Positions 25,694 to 33,086 of a stretch of 64,000 nucleotides of DNA are shown one piece after another. This stretch comes from Lelliottia wanjuensis (GTDB lineage Bacteria; Pseudomonadota; Gammaproteobacteria; Enterobacterales; Enterobacteriaceae), in NCBI RefSeq assembly GCF_030238365.1, contig NZ_JASSOT010000079.1, positions 1-64,000 on the forward strand, in the 5' to 3' direction. Every line of letters begins with the position of its first letter. The first letter of the stretch is position 1. The notes beneath the pieces are model-generated. The model was not told where the DNA came from. It made no database searches and worked only from the letters and a program-made list of their open reading frames with translations. Position numbers and translations under genes: made by a program.

Positions 25694-26515
25694 ATGGTCC
25701 GATTAGCCAGCCGCTTCGGCGCGGTAAATCAGATTCGCCGTGACCGGCCCTTAACCCGTGAGGAGCTGCAACACTGCGTTCCCAGCGTGTTCAGTGAAGA
25801 CCGACATGAGTCCCGCAGCGAGAAATACGCGTATATCCCCACCATTACGCTGCTGGAAAATCTACAACGTGAAGGGTTTGAGCCGTTCTTTGCCTGTCAG
25901 TCACGTGTTCGCGACCCTGAACGGCGTGAGCACACCAAACACCTGCTCCGCCTGCGTCGCGCCGGGCAAATCACCGGGGTGCAGGTGCCCGAAATCATTT
26001 TGCTCAACAGTCACGACGGCTCCAGTTCGTACCAGATGCTGCCGGGGTACTTCAGAGGAGTGTGCACCAACTCGCTCGTCTGCGGAGAGTCATTTGGTGA
26101 GATTCGGGTACCGCATCGCGGAAACGTGGTGGAGAAAGTCATCGAAGGCGCATACGAGGTGCTCGGCGTGTTTGACCGTGTGGAGGAAAAGCGTGATGCC
26201 ATGCAGTCGCTGCTGTTACCGCCACCCGCACAACAGGCCTTCGCTAAGGCGGCACTGACCTACCGCTTTGGTGAAGCTCATCACCCCGTGACTGAAGCGC
26301 AGGTGCTGGCACCGCGTCGCTGGCAGGACGAGTCCGGCGACCTGTGGACGGTGTTTAACCGACTCCAGGAATCGCTGATAAAAGGCGGGCTGTCCGGTCG
26401 TTCTGCACAGGGCAAACGCAGTCACACCCGCGCCGTAAAAGGCATTGATGGCGACCTGAAGCTGAACCGGGCGCTGTGGGTGATGGCAGAAGAGCTTCAA
26501 CAGGCGCTGCGCTGA
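25694..26515 (+). CDS. DUF932 protein (YfjQ/YafZ-like)
   Basis: 273 residues; AAGGAG before the ATG. It matches the YfjQ/YafZ/YeeP-region family of CP4 prophage remnants: N-terminal SEKYAYIPTITLLENLQREG and the central SHDGSSSYQMLPGYFRGVC. DUF932 proteins are carried by plasmids, phages and islands, and an effect on mobile-element maintenance has been suggested. Its position ahead of antirestriction, RadC, DUF987 and CbeA/CbtA genes is the classical CP4 order. Biochemical role unknown. Confidence 0.88.
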   Translation: MVRLASRFGAVNQIRRDRPLTREELQHCVPSVFSEDRHESRSEKYAYIPTITLLENLQREGFEPFFACQSRVRDPERREHTKHLLRLRRAGQITGVQVPEIILLNSHDGSSSYQMLPGYFRGVCTNSLVCGESFGEIRVPHRGNVVEKVIEGAYEVLGVFDRVEEKRDAMQSLLLPPPAQQAFAKAALTYRFGEAHHPVTEAQVLAPRRWQDESGDLWTVFNRLQESLIKGGLSGRSAQGKRSHTRAVKGIDGDLKLNRALWVMAEELQQALR

Positions 26516-26526
26516 GGGCAAAAAAA

Positions 26527-26550
26527 CTCCACCTGATACCACCGGTGGAG
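26527..26550 (+). repeat. Hairpin after the DUF932 gene
   Basis: CTCCACC (26527-26533) pairs with GGTGGAG (26544-26550); no T-run. Possible transcript-end or processing structure. Confidence 0.45.
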
Positions 26551-26685
26551 AGGTGCAACGTCTGCAAGGGTACTGGCGCAAAACAGTCCCGTTTCACTTA
26601 AGCATAACCGGGCGATGACAACCCGGCGTGCTCGCTATCACATTTCTCATTTTCACTTAACAAATTCATTTATCAGGAGTTATTT

Positions 26686-27129
26686 ATGACTGACGCAATA
26701 TTCCCGCAACCACAACCAGCCGTACCGGTCATCACCGCGACATTAGTCCCGGATGAAGAGCGCGTTGCCTTCTGGGGTCATCACTTCGGAAAGGTCCGCC
26801 AGTGGGTGTTCCTCGAACCGCAGGTGTTCTCCTGGCTCGACCTGTGGAGCACCGACTATCAGGGGGGCGTGTGGGAGTTTTATACGCTGTCCAACGGTGG
26901 GGCGTTTCTGGTGCCACCGGAGCAGGCGCATTACACGCTGTTTAACGAGCACAATGGCAATGACGCGGAGCTCAGCACCGAAGCCACCGGCATTGCGGTG
27001 TCGCTGATGGCCTGGAGTCATCATGCCTGCCGGACGGGGTGCACAGCCATCGGGGAGCATTTTTACCGCCTGCGCGACTACGCCCTGGCGCATCCGGAAT
27101 GCAGCGGCATTATGCGGTTAATTGACTGA
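26686..27129 (+). CDS. Antirestriction protein, KlcA/YfjX family
   Basis: 147 residues; AGGAG upstream. Motifs typical of ArdB/KlcA proteins: FWGHHFGKVRQWVFLEPQVF, LWSTDYQGGVWEFYTLSNGG and the C-terminal FYRLRDYALAHPECSGI. KlcA/ArdB proteins protect incoming DNA from type I restriction, apparently by an indirect mechanism. Immediately upstream of radC-like and CbeA/CbtA genes as in E. coli CP4-57. It probably helps the island establish after transfer. Confidence 0.9.
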   Translation: MTDAIFPQPQPAVPVITATLVPDEERVAFWGHHFGKVRQWVFLEPQVFSWLDLWSTDYQGGVWEFYTLSNGGAFLVPPEQAHYTLFNEHNGNDAELSTEATGIAVSLMAWSHHACRTGCTAIGEHFYRLRDYALAHPECSGIMRLID

Positions 27130-27139
27130 GGAGGTGAAG

Positions 27140-27676
27140 ATGAACACAGCACTCTCGCTGGTTTCGATGGTCTCTCCCACACAGCCGGATTTATTCTGCA
27201 TCCCAGCTGGCTCAGAGATACTGCCCACGTTAACACCGTACGCACAACGCACTATCCGTCGGGCCATCAGCCTGCTGGAGCGACACCTGCGCCAGCCCGG
27301 CGTGGCCTTTACGTCATCAGAGGCCACCCGCGACTGGTTACGCCTGCAACTGGCACCGCTGGAGCGCGAAGTCTTTATGGTCTTGTTGCTGGATAACCAG
27401 CATCGCCTGCTGGCGCATGAAACGCTGTTTACCGGCACGATAAACCACACCGAAGTTCAGCCCCGGGAAGTGGTGAAGTTTGCCCTGCGCCACAATGCCG
27501 CAGCGGTGATTCTGGCACACAACCATCCGTCAGGGGACTGTGAAGCGAGCCAGGCCGACCGGGTAATAACCGAACGGCTGGTCAAAGCGCTGGCACTGAT
27601 CGACATCAGCGTCCTGGACCATTTTGTCGTCGGCCACCGCGAAATCCTCTCGTTTGCTGAATCGGGGTGGCTATGA
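27140..27676 (+). CDS. RadC-family JAB/MPN protein (YfjY/YkfG-like)
   Basis: 178 residues from the ATG at 27140, directly behind GAGGAGGTGAAG. The JAMM metal motif is complete: H127-N-H129-P-S-G-D...S..D140. Island-borne RadC proteins lack a proven repair function and are part of the CP4 block. The stop overlaps the DUF987 start (ATGA). Confidence 0.92.
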   Translation: MNTALSLVSMVSPTQPDLFCIPAGSEILPTLTPYAQRTIRRAISLLERHLRQPGVAFTSSEATRDWLRLQLAPLEREVFMVLLLDNQHRLLAHETLFTGTINHTEVQPREVVKFALRHNAAAVILAHNHPSGDCEASQADRVITERLVKALALIDISVLDHFVVGHREILSFAESGWL

Positions 27677-27894
27677 ACATCATCCCCAAACGTCAGGCCA
27701 TGCACCTGTTCCGGCAGACACCCGGTGCCCGGCTGGCTGCGTACTGTCGGGGCCGTTACCGCTGGGCCGGCAGCGTCTGCTATTACCAGGGCCGAAAAGT
27801 GCGGGATATTCCTGGCGTGCTCGCGGTCTTCGCCGAACGTCGTCAGGACCGCCACGGCCCGTATGCCGTTCTGCGCTGCGTCACCCTGCGTTAA
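27673..27894 (+). CDS. DUF987 protein (YeeT/YkfH-like)
   Basis: 73 residues; ATG overlaps the radC stop. Basic small protein with RGRYRWAGSVCYYQGRKVRD, as in E. coli YeeT. Constant companion of RadC and the CbeA/CbtA pair; function unknown. Confidence 0.85.
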   Translation: MNIIPKRQAMHLFRQTPGARLAAYCRGRYRWAGSVCYYQGRKVRDIPGVLAVFAERRQDRHGPYAVLRCVTLR

Positions 27895-27919
27895 TCCTTT
27901 TAATCACGGGAATACCACT

Positions 27920-28258
27920 ATGTCTGAAAACCATTCACCTGCGCCCGTCTGGGGTCTGCGGGACGATATCACGCCCTCGTTTGGCGCTCGCCTGGTTCAG
28001 GAAGGCCACAACCTGCACTACCTTGCTGACCGCGCGGGGCTGAGCGGCGAATTTACGCCGGAGCAGTTGCAGGCGCTGGAAGCCTCCTTTCCGCAGTTTG
28101 TTAAGCAGATGGAGGCAGCGCTGAAAAGCTGGCAGCTTGACCCGCGCAGGGCAAAACGTCACCGCTGCACGCTGAACGGCCTGACCTGTGAATCTGACAC
28201 CAACGGCTCATTCGGCTACGTGTACGCCACGATTTACCCGACTTACACCGCGCAATAA
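27920..28258 (+). CDS. cbeA: Antitoxin CbeA (YeeU family)
   Basis: 112 residues. Typical YeeU motifs: WGLRDDITPSFGARLVQEG, NLHYLADRAG and the C-terminal NGSFGYVYATIYPT. CbeA is the antitoxin of a type IV pair: it stabilises MreB and FtsZ bundles instead of binding the toxin. It lies 61 bases ahead of CbtA. The start is the ATG at 27920. Confidence 0.92.
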   Translation: MSENHSPAPVWGLRDDITPSFGARLVQEGHNLHYLADRAGLSGEFTPEQLQALEASFPQFVKQMEAALKSWQLDPRRAKRHRCTLNGLTCESDTNGSFGYVYATIYPTYTAQ

Positions 28259-28319
28259 CACCACTCAGTTCCCCACCCGGACACGCCGGGCAAAGCGCTT
28301 TCTTTATAAGGACAATCCC

Positions 28320-28670
28320 ATGCAAAACACCCTCGCCCTGCCTCCACCGGCAGCGGTTACCCCACGCCTGTCGCCCCTGGAAGCCTGGCAAAAACTGCTG
28401 GCCCATCTGCTCAACCGGCACTACGGCCTTGAGCTCAGCGATACGCCGTTTTCTGACGACACCGTCATTCAGGAACACATCGACCGGGCGCTGTCACCGA
28501 TGGACGCCATTAACTACGTCGTTGAACGCTACGGTCTGGTGCGAACCGACCGCACCGGGTTCAGCATCACCGAACAGGAGCCGTTTTTAACCCCGACTGA
28601 CATTCTGCTGGCCCGCCATGCCACCGGCTTAAGCCGGGTGCGTTTTCCCGCTCCCGCCACCACAGCATAA
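28320..28670 (+). CDS. cbtA: Toxin CbtA (YeeV family)
   Basis: 116 residues; AAGGAC upstream of the ATG at 28320. The family pattern is complete: WQKLLAHLLNRHYGLELSDTP, FSDDTVIQEHIDRALSPMDA, NYVVERYGLVRTDR and the C-terminal ILLARHATGL. CbtA blocks cell division by binding FtsZ and MreB. Pairing with CbeA keeps the island in the population. Confidence 0.92.
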   Translation: MQNTLALPPPAAVTPRLSPLEAWQKLLAHLLNRHYGLELSDTPFSDDTVIQEHIDRALSPMDAINYVVERYGLVRTDRTGFSITEQEPFLTPTDILLARHATGLSRVRFPAPATTA

Positions 28671-28727
28671 CCCACTCCCGCAGCGTCACATCAGGCGCTG
28701 CGCTCCACTTCCCCACAAGGACGCTTT

Positions 28728-29516
28728 ATGTTCGATTTACTGATGAAACGACACGGGCAACAGTTGTTACAGGATGCGGGCTGGCCCGTTCACCTGGCGT
28801 GGCAATGGCAGCTTTCGCACACTCAGGGTGACGGTTGTGCATTTTACGGTTCACTGAGCCGCGACCACCTGCTCACCCTGCTGCCACACCTTGCCCGTCG
28901 TCAGTCCCTGTCTGATGCTGAAGCACAGCATCTGACCGTGCTGCTGACCCTGAGTGACATCACCGTCACCCTGCAGCGCAATGCGCTGAGCAGTCACTAT
29001 TGTCACGCGGGTTGCATCACCACCGTGGCTGAGGATTTTCCCGACGATGAAGACCCGGCCTTCCTCACGTTCTTTCGGGCACTGCAGGCCGATATTCGCG
29101 ACCTCTGTGCCCTGGCGGAACAAACCGCTTATCACTTGCTGGAAGCCACCACACCACAATCGGGAAACGAAATTCTGTTCAGTCGTCAGACGCAACACTT
29201 TGAACTGCGGGCAGTCGCCGATATGCCGGATGCCACGTATCGCCACGACGGTACTATTGACGAAACGGCGGTGGAGTCCTGCCTGGTCAGTCTGCTGCGC
29301 CATCACGCCCGCCTGTTAACCGTGCGCCTGGAGATTATCTGCCACACCACCGGCGACATTATCGCCCAGCAGTGGCTGCCTGAAACGCTGATTGAAACCG
29401 ACGATAAACCCCGCCACTGGCTCAGCCGCGCGGTTATCTACGAGCTGATTCTCGAAGCCCGCGAGCATATCAGCCAGCAGCTGTCCGCCTGGCAAAGTTT
29501 TTACCGGGCTGCTTAA
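28728..29516 (+). CDS. Unknown protein downstream of CbtA
   Basis: 262 residues, ATG behind ACAAGGACG. Soluble and probably mainly helical. Short cysteine-histidine cluster HYCHAGC near residue 91. No motif recognised. The usual next gene after CbtA in E. coli islands is DUF4942; here that gene lies further on at 31.5 kb, so this is an insertion or island-specific addition. Confidence 0.7.
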   Translation: MFDLLMKRHGQQLLQDAGWPVHLAWQWQLSHTQGDGCAFYGSLSRDHLLTLLPHLARRQSLSDAEAQHLTVLLTLSDITVTLQRNALSSHYCHAGCITTVAEDFPDDEDPAFLTFFRALQADIRDLCALAEQTAYHLLEATTPQSGNEILFSRQTQHFELRAVADMPDATYRHDGTIDETAVESCLVSLLRHHARLLTVRLEIICHTTGDIIAQQWLPETLIETDDKPRHWLSRAVIYELILEAREHISQQLSAWQSFYRAA

Positions 29517-29530
29517 AAGGAAACCATACA

Positions 29531-30022
29531 ATGAAAATTTCAGTGAATATTGAAGCCGGAGCACTCGCCGCGATGCCACTCAACGGGGACCGTATTGCTG
29601 TGGATATGGACGGTATTGAGCTGGCTACACTGGTCGATGCTGTCAACACCCATGGCACGCTGCTGCGTATCGCTGACCAGCCCGGTCAGATTGTCGTCGA
29701 AGACTCGCTGCCCTTCGGTACACAGCTTAACGGCCTGTGCTGCAGTACCGCGCATATCACCAGTGAGGACAACGCGTTGCTACATGCACTCTCGCAGCAA
29801 TCTGAAGCGTATGGCGATGCCGAATGGGTGCACTACACCGGCTCAGGCTATCTGTTGCGTCTGGATGCATGGTCGTTTCCGGTGCTACGCCTCAAACGGC
29901 TCGGACTGTCGAAAGCCTGCCGTCGTCTGGTCGTCACACTTCAGCGCCGGTATGCACTCAGTCTCATCCATTTCGATGCCTTCGGTGAACTGCTGCCGGG
30001 ATTCGACGTTTTTGACTGGTGA
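29531..30022 (+). CDS. Unknown 163-aa protein
   Basis: 163 residues, ribosome site AAAAGGAAACC. N-terminal half contains two strand-helix units (NGDRIAVDMDGIELATLVDA), C-terminal half is basic. It shares strand and spacing with the neighbours at 28728 and 30053, forming one run of genes after the toxin-antitoxin pair. No family firmly recognised; a DUF5983-like relation is possible but unverified. Confidence 0.65.
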   Translation: MKISVNIEAGALAAMPLNGDRIAVDMDGIELATLVDAVNTHGTLLRIADQPGQIVVEDSLPFGTQLNGLCCSTAHITSEDNALLHALSQQSEAYGDAEWVHYTGSGYLLRLDAWSFPVLRLKRLGLSKACRRLVVTLQRRYALSLIHFDAFGELLPGFDVFDW

Positions 30023-30052
30023 CCTTTCACAACGCAGCGGGGAAATAACACT

Positions 30053-30268
30053 ATGCCACCCACGACAGAACAGGGGCTACAGATCCTCATCGACTGGCTG
30101 CAGGACAATATCGATTGTGAATCCCCGATCATCTTCGACAACGATATTGACCGCACCGATCCAGCAGCGCTCTTGTCCTGTATCGCACAGCGCTGGCTGA
30201 CGTTCGGGACATGCACCACCTTCAACTTCTGCAGCGCCCCTCCCCGCGACAGTAACCCCTGCCACTGA
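30053..30268 (+). CDS. Unknown 71-aa protein
   Basis: 71 residues with GGGGAAA upstream of the ATG. Acidic N-terminal helix (LIDWLQDNIDCES) and a cysteine-containing C-terminus (GTCTTFNFCSAPP). Thirty bases after the previous gene and in the same direction. It has no recognisable domain. Confidence 0.55.
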   Translation: MPPTTEQGLQILIDWLQDNIDCESPIIFDNDIDRTDPAALLSCIAQRWLTFGTCTTFNFCSAPPRDSNPCH

Positions 30269-30327
30269 TCTGTTGTGTCAGTGGCACAAGGTACGCTGCT
30301 GATTCAATCTTTATAAAAGGAAAATGA

Positions 30328-30987
30328 ATGTCTGTTTATTTGCGCATTAACGGTGCTGACTGGCGAAACATCTGGGTCATCGGCGATCTGCATGGATGCC
30401 ACAGTCTGCTACAACAAAAGCTTCAGAAGGCAGGTTTTGATACAGGGCAGGATCTGCTGCTGTCAGTCGGTGATCTTATCGATCGCGGTGAGGAAAATCT
30501 CGAATGTCTGGCGCTACTGAAACATCCCTGGTTCCGGGCAGTACGCGGCAACCACGAGCAATATTTACTGGATTATCTGCAGGCTGCTGATGACGGGGAC
30601 GAATGGCAGTGCTATGGCGGCCACTGGTTCTTCGAACTCAGTCACGCAGAACAGAAAGCGGTATCAGCACTTCTCCCACTCATTGACGCACTACCGTTAG
30701 TGATCGAGGTACAAACGGGCAACCAGACGATCGTCATCTGTCACGCCGATTATCCGGCCAGTCATTACACCTTTAACAAATCCGTCGATGAGGCAGCGTT
30801 GCTCTGGAGTCGGGAGCGTATTGAGGCATCGCAAAAGGGGCTCTACCAGGAGATAACCGGTGCTGACAGATTTATCTTCGGCCATACACCCGTTTCCGCA
30901 CCGCAGATATTCGCTAACCAGCACTACATTGATACCGGCGCAGTGGTCACCGGCAATCTGACATTATTGCAAATTCAGGGAGTTTGA
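30328..30987 (+). CDS. Metallophosphatase, PrpA/PphA-like serine/threonine phosphatase
   Basis: 219 residues, AAAAGG upstream. The phosphoesterase signature is complete: G19-D-L-H-G-C-H, G48-D-L-I-D-R-G and G74-N-H-E, then ICHADYP and FGHTPV. This is the size and layout of E. coli PphA/PphB, small cytoplasmic protein phosphatases acting on phospho-Ser/Thr/Tyr/His. An island copy is unusual; the substrate is unknown. It is the last rightward gene before a convergent one. Confidence 0.9.
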   Translation: MSVYLRINGADWRNIWVIGDLHGCHSLLQQKLQKAGFDTGQDLLLSVGDLIDRGEENLECLALLKHPWFRAVRGNHEQYLLDYLQAADDGDEWQCYGGHWFFELSHAEQKAVSALLPLIDALPLVIEVQTGNQTIVICHADYPASHYTFNKSVDEAALLWSRERIEASQKGLYQEITGADRFIFGHTPVSAPQIFANQHYIDTGAVVTGNLTLLQIQGV

Positions 30988-31003
30988 AAGCACAGGAGCG
31001 AAA

Positions 31004-31029
31004 AAGCCTGCAGGTTTCCCAACAGGCTT
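31004..31029 (-). terminator. Terminator of the small exported-protein gene
   Basis: AAGCCTG (31004-31010) pairs with CAGGCTT (31023-31029). On the minus strand the stem is followed by TTTTT (complement of 31001-31005). It may also end the phosphatase transcript from the other side. Confidence 0.65.
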
Positions 31030-31054
31030 CAATTGTTATCGTCACTGAAATGAA

Positions 31055-31279
31055 TCAGGACTGTGGCTTTGGTACCGCCGTCAGGGTGCACACGGCCTGT
31101 ACTTTGTCGCCACGGCGGGTAGTGATGGTCACTTCATCACCCGCTTTCTTGCCCTGGCAGGGCTGCACCATCTTCGTTTCAAAATTCTGGCGCATTTGCG
31201 CACGATCCGCTTGCGCCATGGTGGAGAACGACACCATTACCAGCGCAGTCAGCACGGCGCCCGTTACGATTTTTTTCAT
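31055..31279 (-). CDS. 74-aa exported protein
   Basis: 74 residues from MKKIVTGAVLTALVMVSFST (AAGGAA upstream). Signal peptide to about residue 25 (AQA). Mature part is about 50 residues with two cysteines (PCQGKK and AVCTLTAV) that may pair. Probably a small periplasmic protein; unknown role. Lies alone and convergent to the phosphatase. Confidence 0.65.
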   Translation of the reverse strand: MKKIVTGAVLTALVMVSFSTMAQADRAQMRQNFETKMVQPCQGKKAGDEVTITTRRGDKVQAVCTLTAVPKPQS

Positions 31280-31412
31280 CCGTTCAGTTCCTTTCTCAGG
31301 GGAAGTCAATAACCGCAGCGACAGTATCAGCACACCCATACCACAGCTGTAACTTCGCTTAACCAGATGTTTCTTCAGCCTGTTTTCAGCATTTTACCTT
31401 ACCGACATAAAC

Positions 31413-31440
31413 GCCAGCCCTTCAACAGGCTGGCTTTTTT
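31413..31440 (+). terminator. Rho-independent terminator upstream of the DUF4942 gene
   Basis: GCCAGCC (31413-31419) pairs with GGCTGGC (31428-31434), followed by TTTTTTCTTT. Rightward transcripts from upstream should end here, unless it acts as an attenuator for the gene at 31464. Confidence 0.7.
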
Positions 31441-31463
31441 CTTTCATATACAAGGAGGCCACC

Positions 31464-32324
31464 ATGCCTGCGCTTTCTACACACGCCGAACCCGAAGTCC
31501 TCACAGGGCAGCACGACGTCATTTGCTCCACAAGCATCGAGCGAATCGTTACCGTACGTCAAAACACATTGCAGCAGATCGAAGGGGTGATAAACCAGAT
31601 CGCAGAGATCTCGCGACTGACGCAAAGTATCGGTGGCAAAACCGCCTTAGACTGGGCCATGAAGCAGGATTTTCGCTGTGGTTGCTGGCTTATGGAGAAA
31701 ACAGAAACTGCGATGAAAACCATTACCTGCAATCTTGATCGCAGCATCTGGCGTGACTTGATGAAGAAATCGGGAATGCTGAGTTTAATGGACGCTCAGG
31801 CACGCGACCAGTGGGACAGAAACCTTGAGGGAGACGATATTCCTGAAATCAGCGAAGCGAACATCCTCTCTACCTTTAAGCAGTTGCACAACAGCAAAGG
31901 TGAAGTCTTCGAACGTGGCGTGATTAACGTCTTCAGACACCTGAGCTGGAATTATAAAAGCAATTCGCCTTGCTCGTTCGGGCGAAAGATCATTATCAAC
32001 AATATGATGAAGTACGATAAATGGGGTTACGGACTGACGTGGGGATGGCGGCGGGATCAGTTAGTGGACCTGGAGCGTATGCTGCACCTGCTGGATGGCA
32101 AGCCAGTACCGGATAACCGTGCTGATATTGCCTGTCGGTTGTCCAGCCATTTTCAGCAAAATCCGCACTGCCAGAACTTTGACGACGAATATGTCTCAAT
32201 CCGCTACTTTCAGAGGGGCTCAGCACACGTAACTTTCAAGCGCCCCGACCTGATGGAAAAGATGAACGACATAATCGCAAAACACTATCCGGGGATGCTG
32301 GCTGCTAAAAAACCAGACTCGTAA
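31464..32324 (+). CDS. DUF4942 protein
   Basis: 286 residues, AAGGAGG upstream. The motif block KTALDWAMKQDFRCGCWLME, then FKQLHNSKGEVFERGVINVF and the C-terminal SAHVTFKRPDLMEKMNDII are typical of the DUF4942 proteins that close the CbeA/CbtA block in enterobacterial islands. Function unknown; often annotated near antirestriction genes. In this island it is separated from CbtA by four other genes. Confidence 0.85.
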   Translation: MPALSTHAEPEVLTGQHDVICSTSIERIVTVRQNTLQQIEGVINQIAEISRLTQSIGGKTALDWAMKQDFRCGCWLMEKTETAMKTITCNLDRSIWRDLMKKSGMLSLMDAQARDQWDRNLEGDDIPEISEANILSTFKQLHNSKGEVFERGVINVFRHLSWNYKSNSPCSFGRKIIINNMMKYDKWGYGLTWGWRRDQLVDLERMLHLLDGKPVPDNRADIACRLSSHFQQNPHCQNFDDEYVSIRYFQRGSAHVTFKRPDLMEKMNDIIAKHYPGMLAAKKPDS

Positions 32325-32334
32325 ATGAGTCTGG
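32313..32334 (+). repeat. Hairpin at the end of the DUF4942 gene
   Basis: CCAGACTC (32313-32320) and GAGTCTGG (32327-32334) form an 8-bp perfect stem spanning the stop codon. No long T-run. Possibly the end signal for the gene and for the convergent zinc-finger gene. Confidence 0.5.
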
Positions 32335-32343
32335 TTGATAAAA

Positions 32344-32517
32344 TCATGCAGCAAGTTGACGCGAAAGACGCAACTCTTCAATACGGCATGCCCGGCAATG
32401 TGACTGAGGTTTTTTCTGCCCTCTCAGATTTCTGAAACCAAATAACATTTCAATTGAGAGGATGCCTTCAGCAGATTCATTGCAGCGAGGGCAGCGCGTT
32501 GATTCTTTGTTGTTCAC
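32344..32517 (-). CDS. 57-aa zinc-finger mini-protein
   Basis: Start taken at GTG (32517), which follows GGGGAG. Upstream ATG options have no ribosome site and overlap another small gene. Four-cysteine zinc pattern: C9-P-R-C12 and C43-x-x-C46 with a basic C-terminus (RIEELRLSRQLAA). Likely DNA- or RNA-binding or an adaptor. Second of a three-gene leftward row. Confidence 0.6.
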   Translation of the reverse strand: MNNKESTRCPRCNESAEGILSIEMLFGFRNLRGQKKPQSHCRACRIEELRLSRQLAA

Positions 32518-32533
32518 AACAACTCCCCTGCGA

Positions 32534-32656
32534 TTAACCTGGCTTTTTGTCTTTAACAGGGATCTTAAACATCCCACCATTAGGACGAGTAATTCGTCGC
32601 CCCTTTACAGTAATGTACGGACGAAAAATATACACTTGTTCTTCGATTGCAGGCAT
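32534..32656 (-). CDS. 40-aa basic mini-protein
   Basis: ATG at 32656 behind TAAGGAGG, the best ribosome site of this stretch, stop at 32534. Contains YIFRPYITVKGRRITRPNGG, strongly basic. It lies 16 bases ahead of the zinc-finger gene. Too short for family assignment; the ribosome site and tight packing support it. Confidence 0.55.
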   Translation of the reverse strand: MPAIEEQVYIFRPYITVKGRRITRPNGGMFKIPVKDKKPG

Positions 32657-32787
32657 AAGCCCTCCTTAGAGCCACAGGAAGGTTGCTTTTTCAGTAAAAA
32701 ATTGTACTGTTAAGAACAACGAATCTTGTGGCTGCTGTTTATCAGCACTTAACTCTCACCTTAAGTGCCACGCTGATACTGATTTGT

Positions 32788-32813
32788 AGGGCGGCGTTGA
32801 AAAATGCCGCCCT
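32788..32813 (+). terminator. GC-rich hairpin next to the 57-aa gene
   Basis: AGGGCGGC (32788-32795) and GCCGCCCT (32806-32813) form a perfect 8-bp stem. The T-rich stretch follows on the plus strand only because it is the end of the leftward gene. It could end the leftward transcript, although the minus strand lacks a T-run. Confidence 0.5.
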
Positions 32814-32814
32814 G

Positions 32815-32988
32815 TTATTTTTCTTTCCTTACCCCCTTAAATGGGCTTCCGTCTTGTTTTACATCCATAAACCTCCCGGTAGTTGTATCTCGCTTAACCC
32901 ACTGCTCTGTCTGGGGATTAAACGTCTGAGAACGTTCTTTTACCATCCCGACTCTGCGGTTATCACCATACGGTGCATTCTTAGCCAT
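32815..32988 (-). CDS. 57-aa island protein with repeated basic residues
   Basis: 57 residues from MAKNAPYGDNRRVG (AGGAGCAGGACC upstream); an in-frame codon 14 positions earlier has no ribosome site. Contains KERSQTFNPQTEQWVKRDT and ends DGSPFKGVRKEK. Similar short proteins are frequent beside integrative elements in Enterobacterales. Function unknown; head gene of a leftward row opposite the WYL regulator. Confidence 0.6.
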   Translation of the reverse strand: MAKNAPYGDNRRVGMVKERSQTFNPQTEQWVKRDTTTGRFMDVKQDGSPFKGVRKEK

Positions 32989-33086
32989 TGGTCCTGCTCC
33001 TGCTTGATTAATGAGCCTCCATACTAGCAACTTGAAAAAATTCGATCAAGCGAATATAATTTTTATACTCACAAAAAGGAAAATTT

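Noticed and set aside
32462..33027. Plus-strand frames of 83 and 99 aa
   Set aside because: They are opposite three small minus-strand genes with strong ribosome sites; their translations are low-complexity and lack support.
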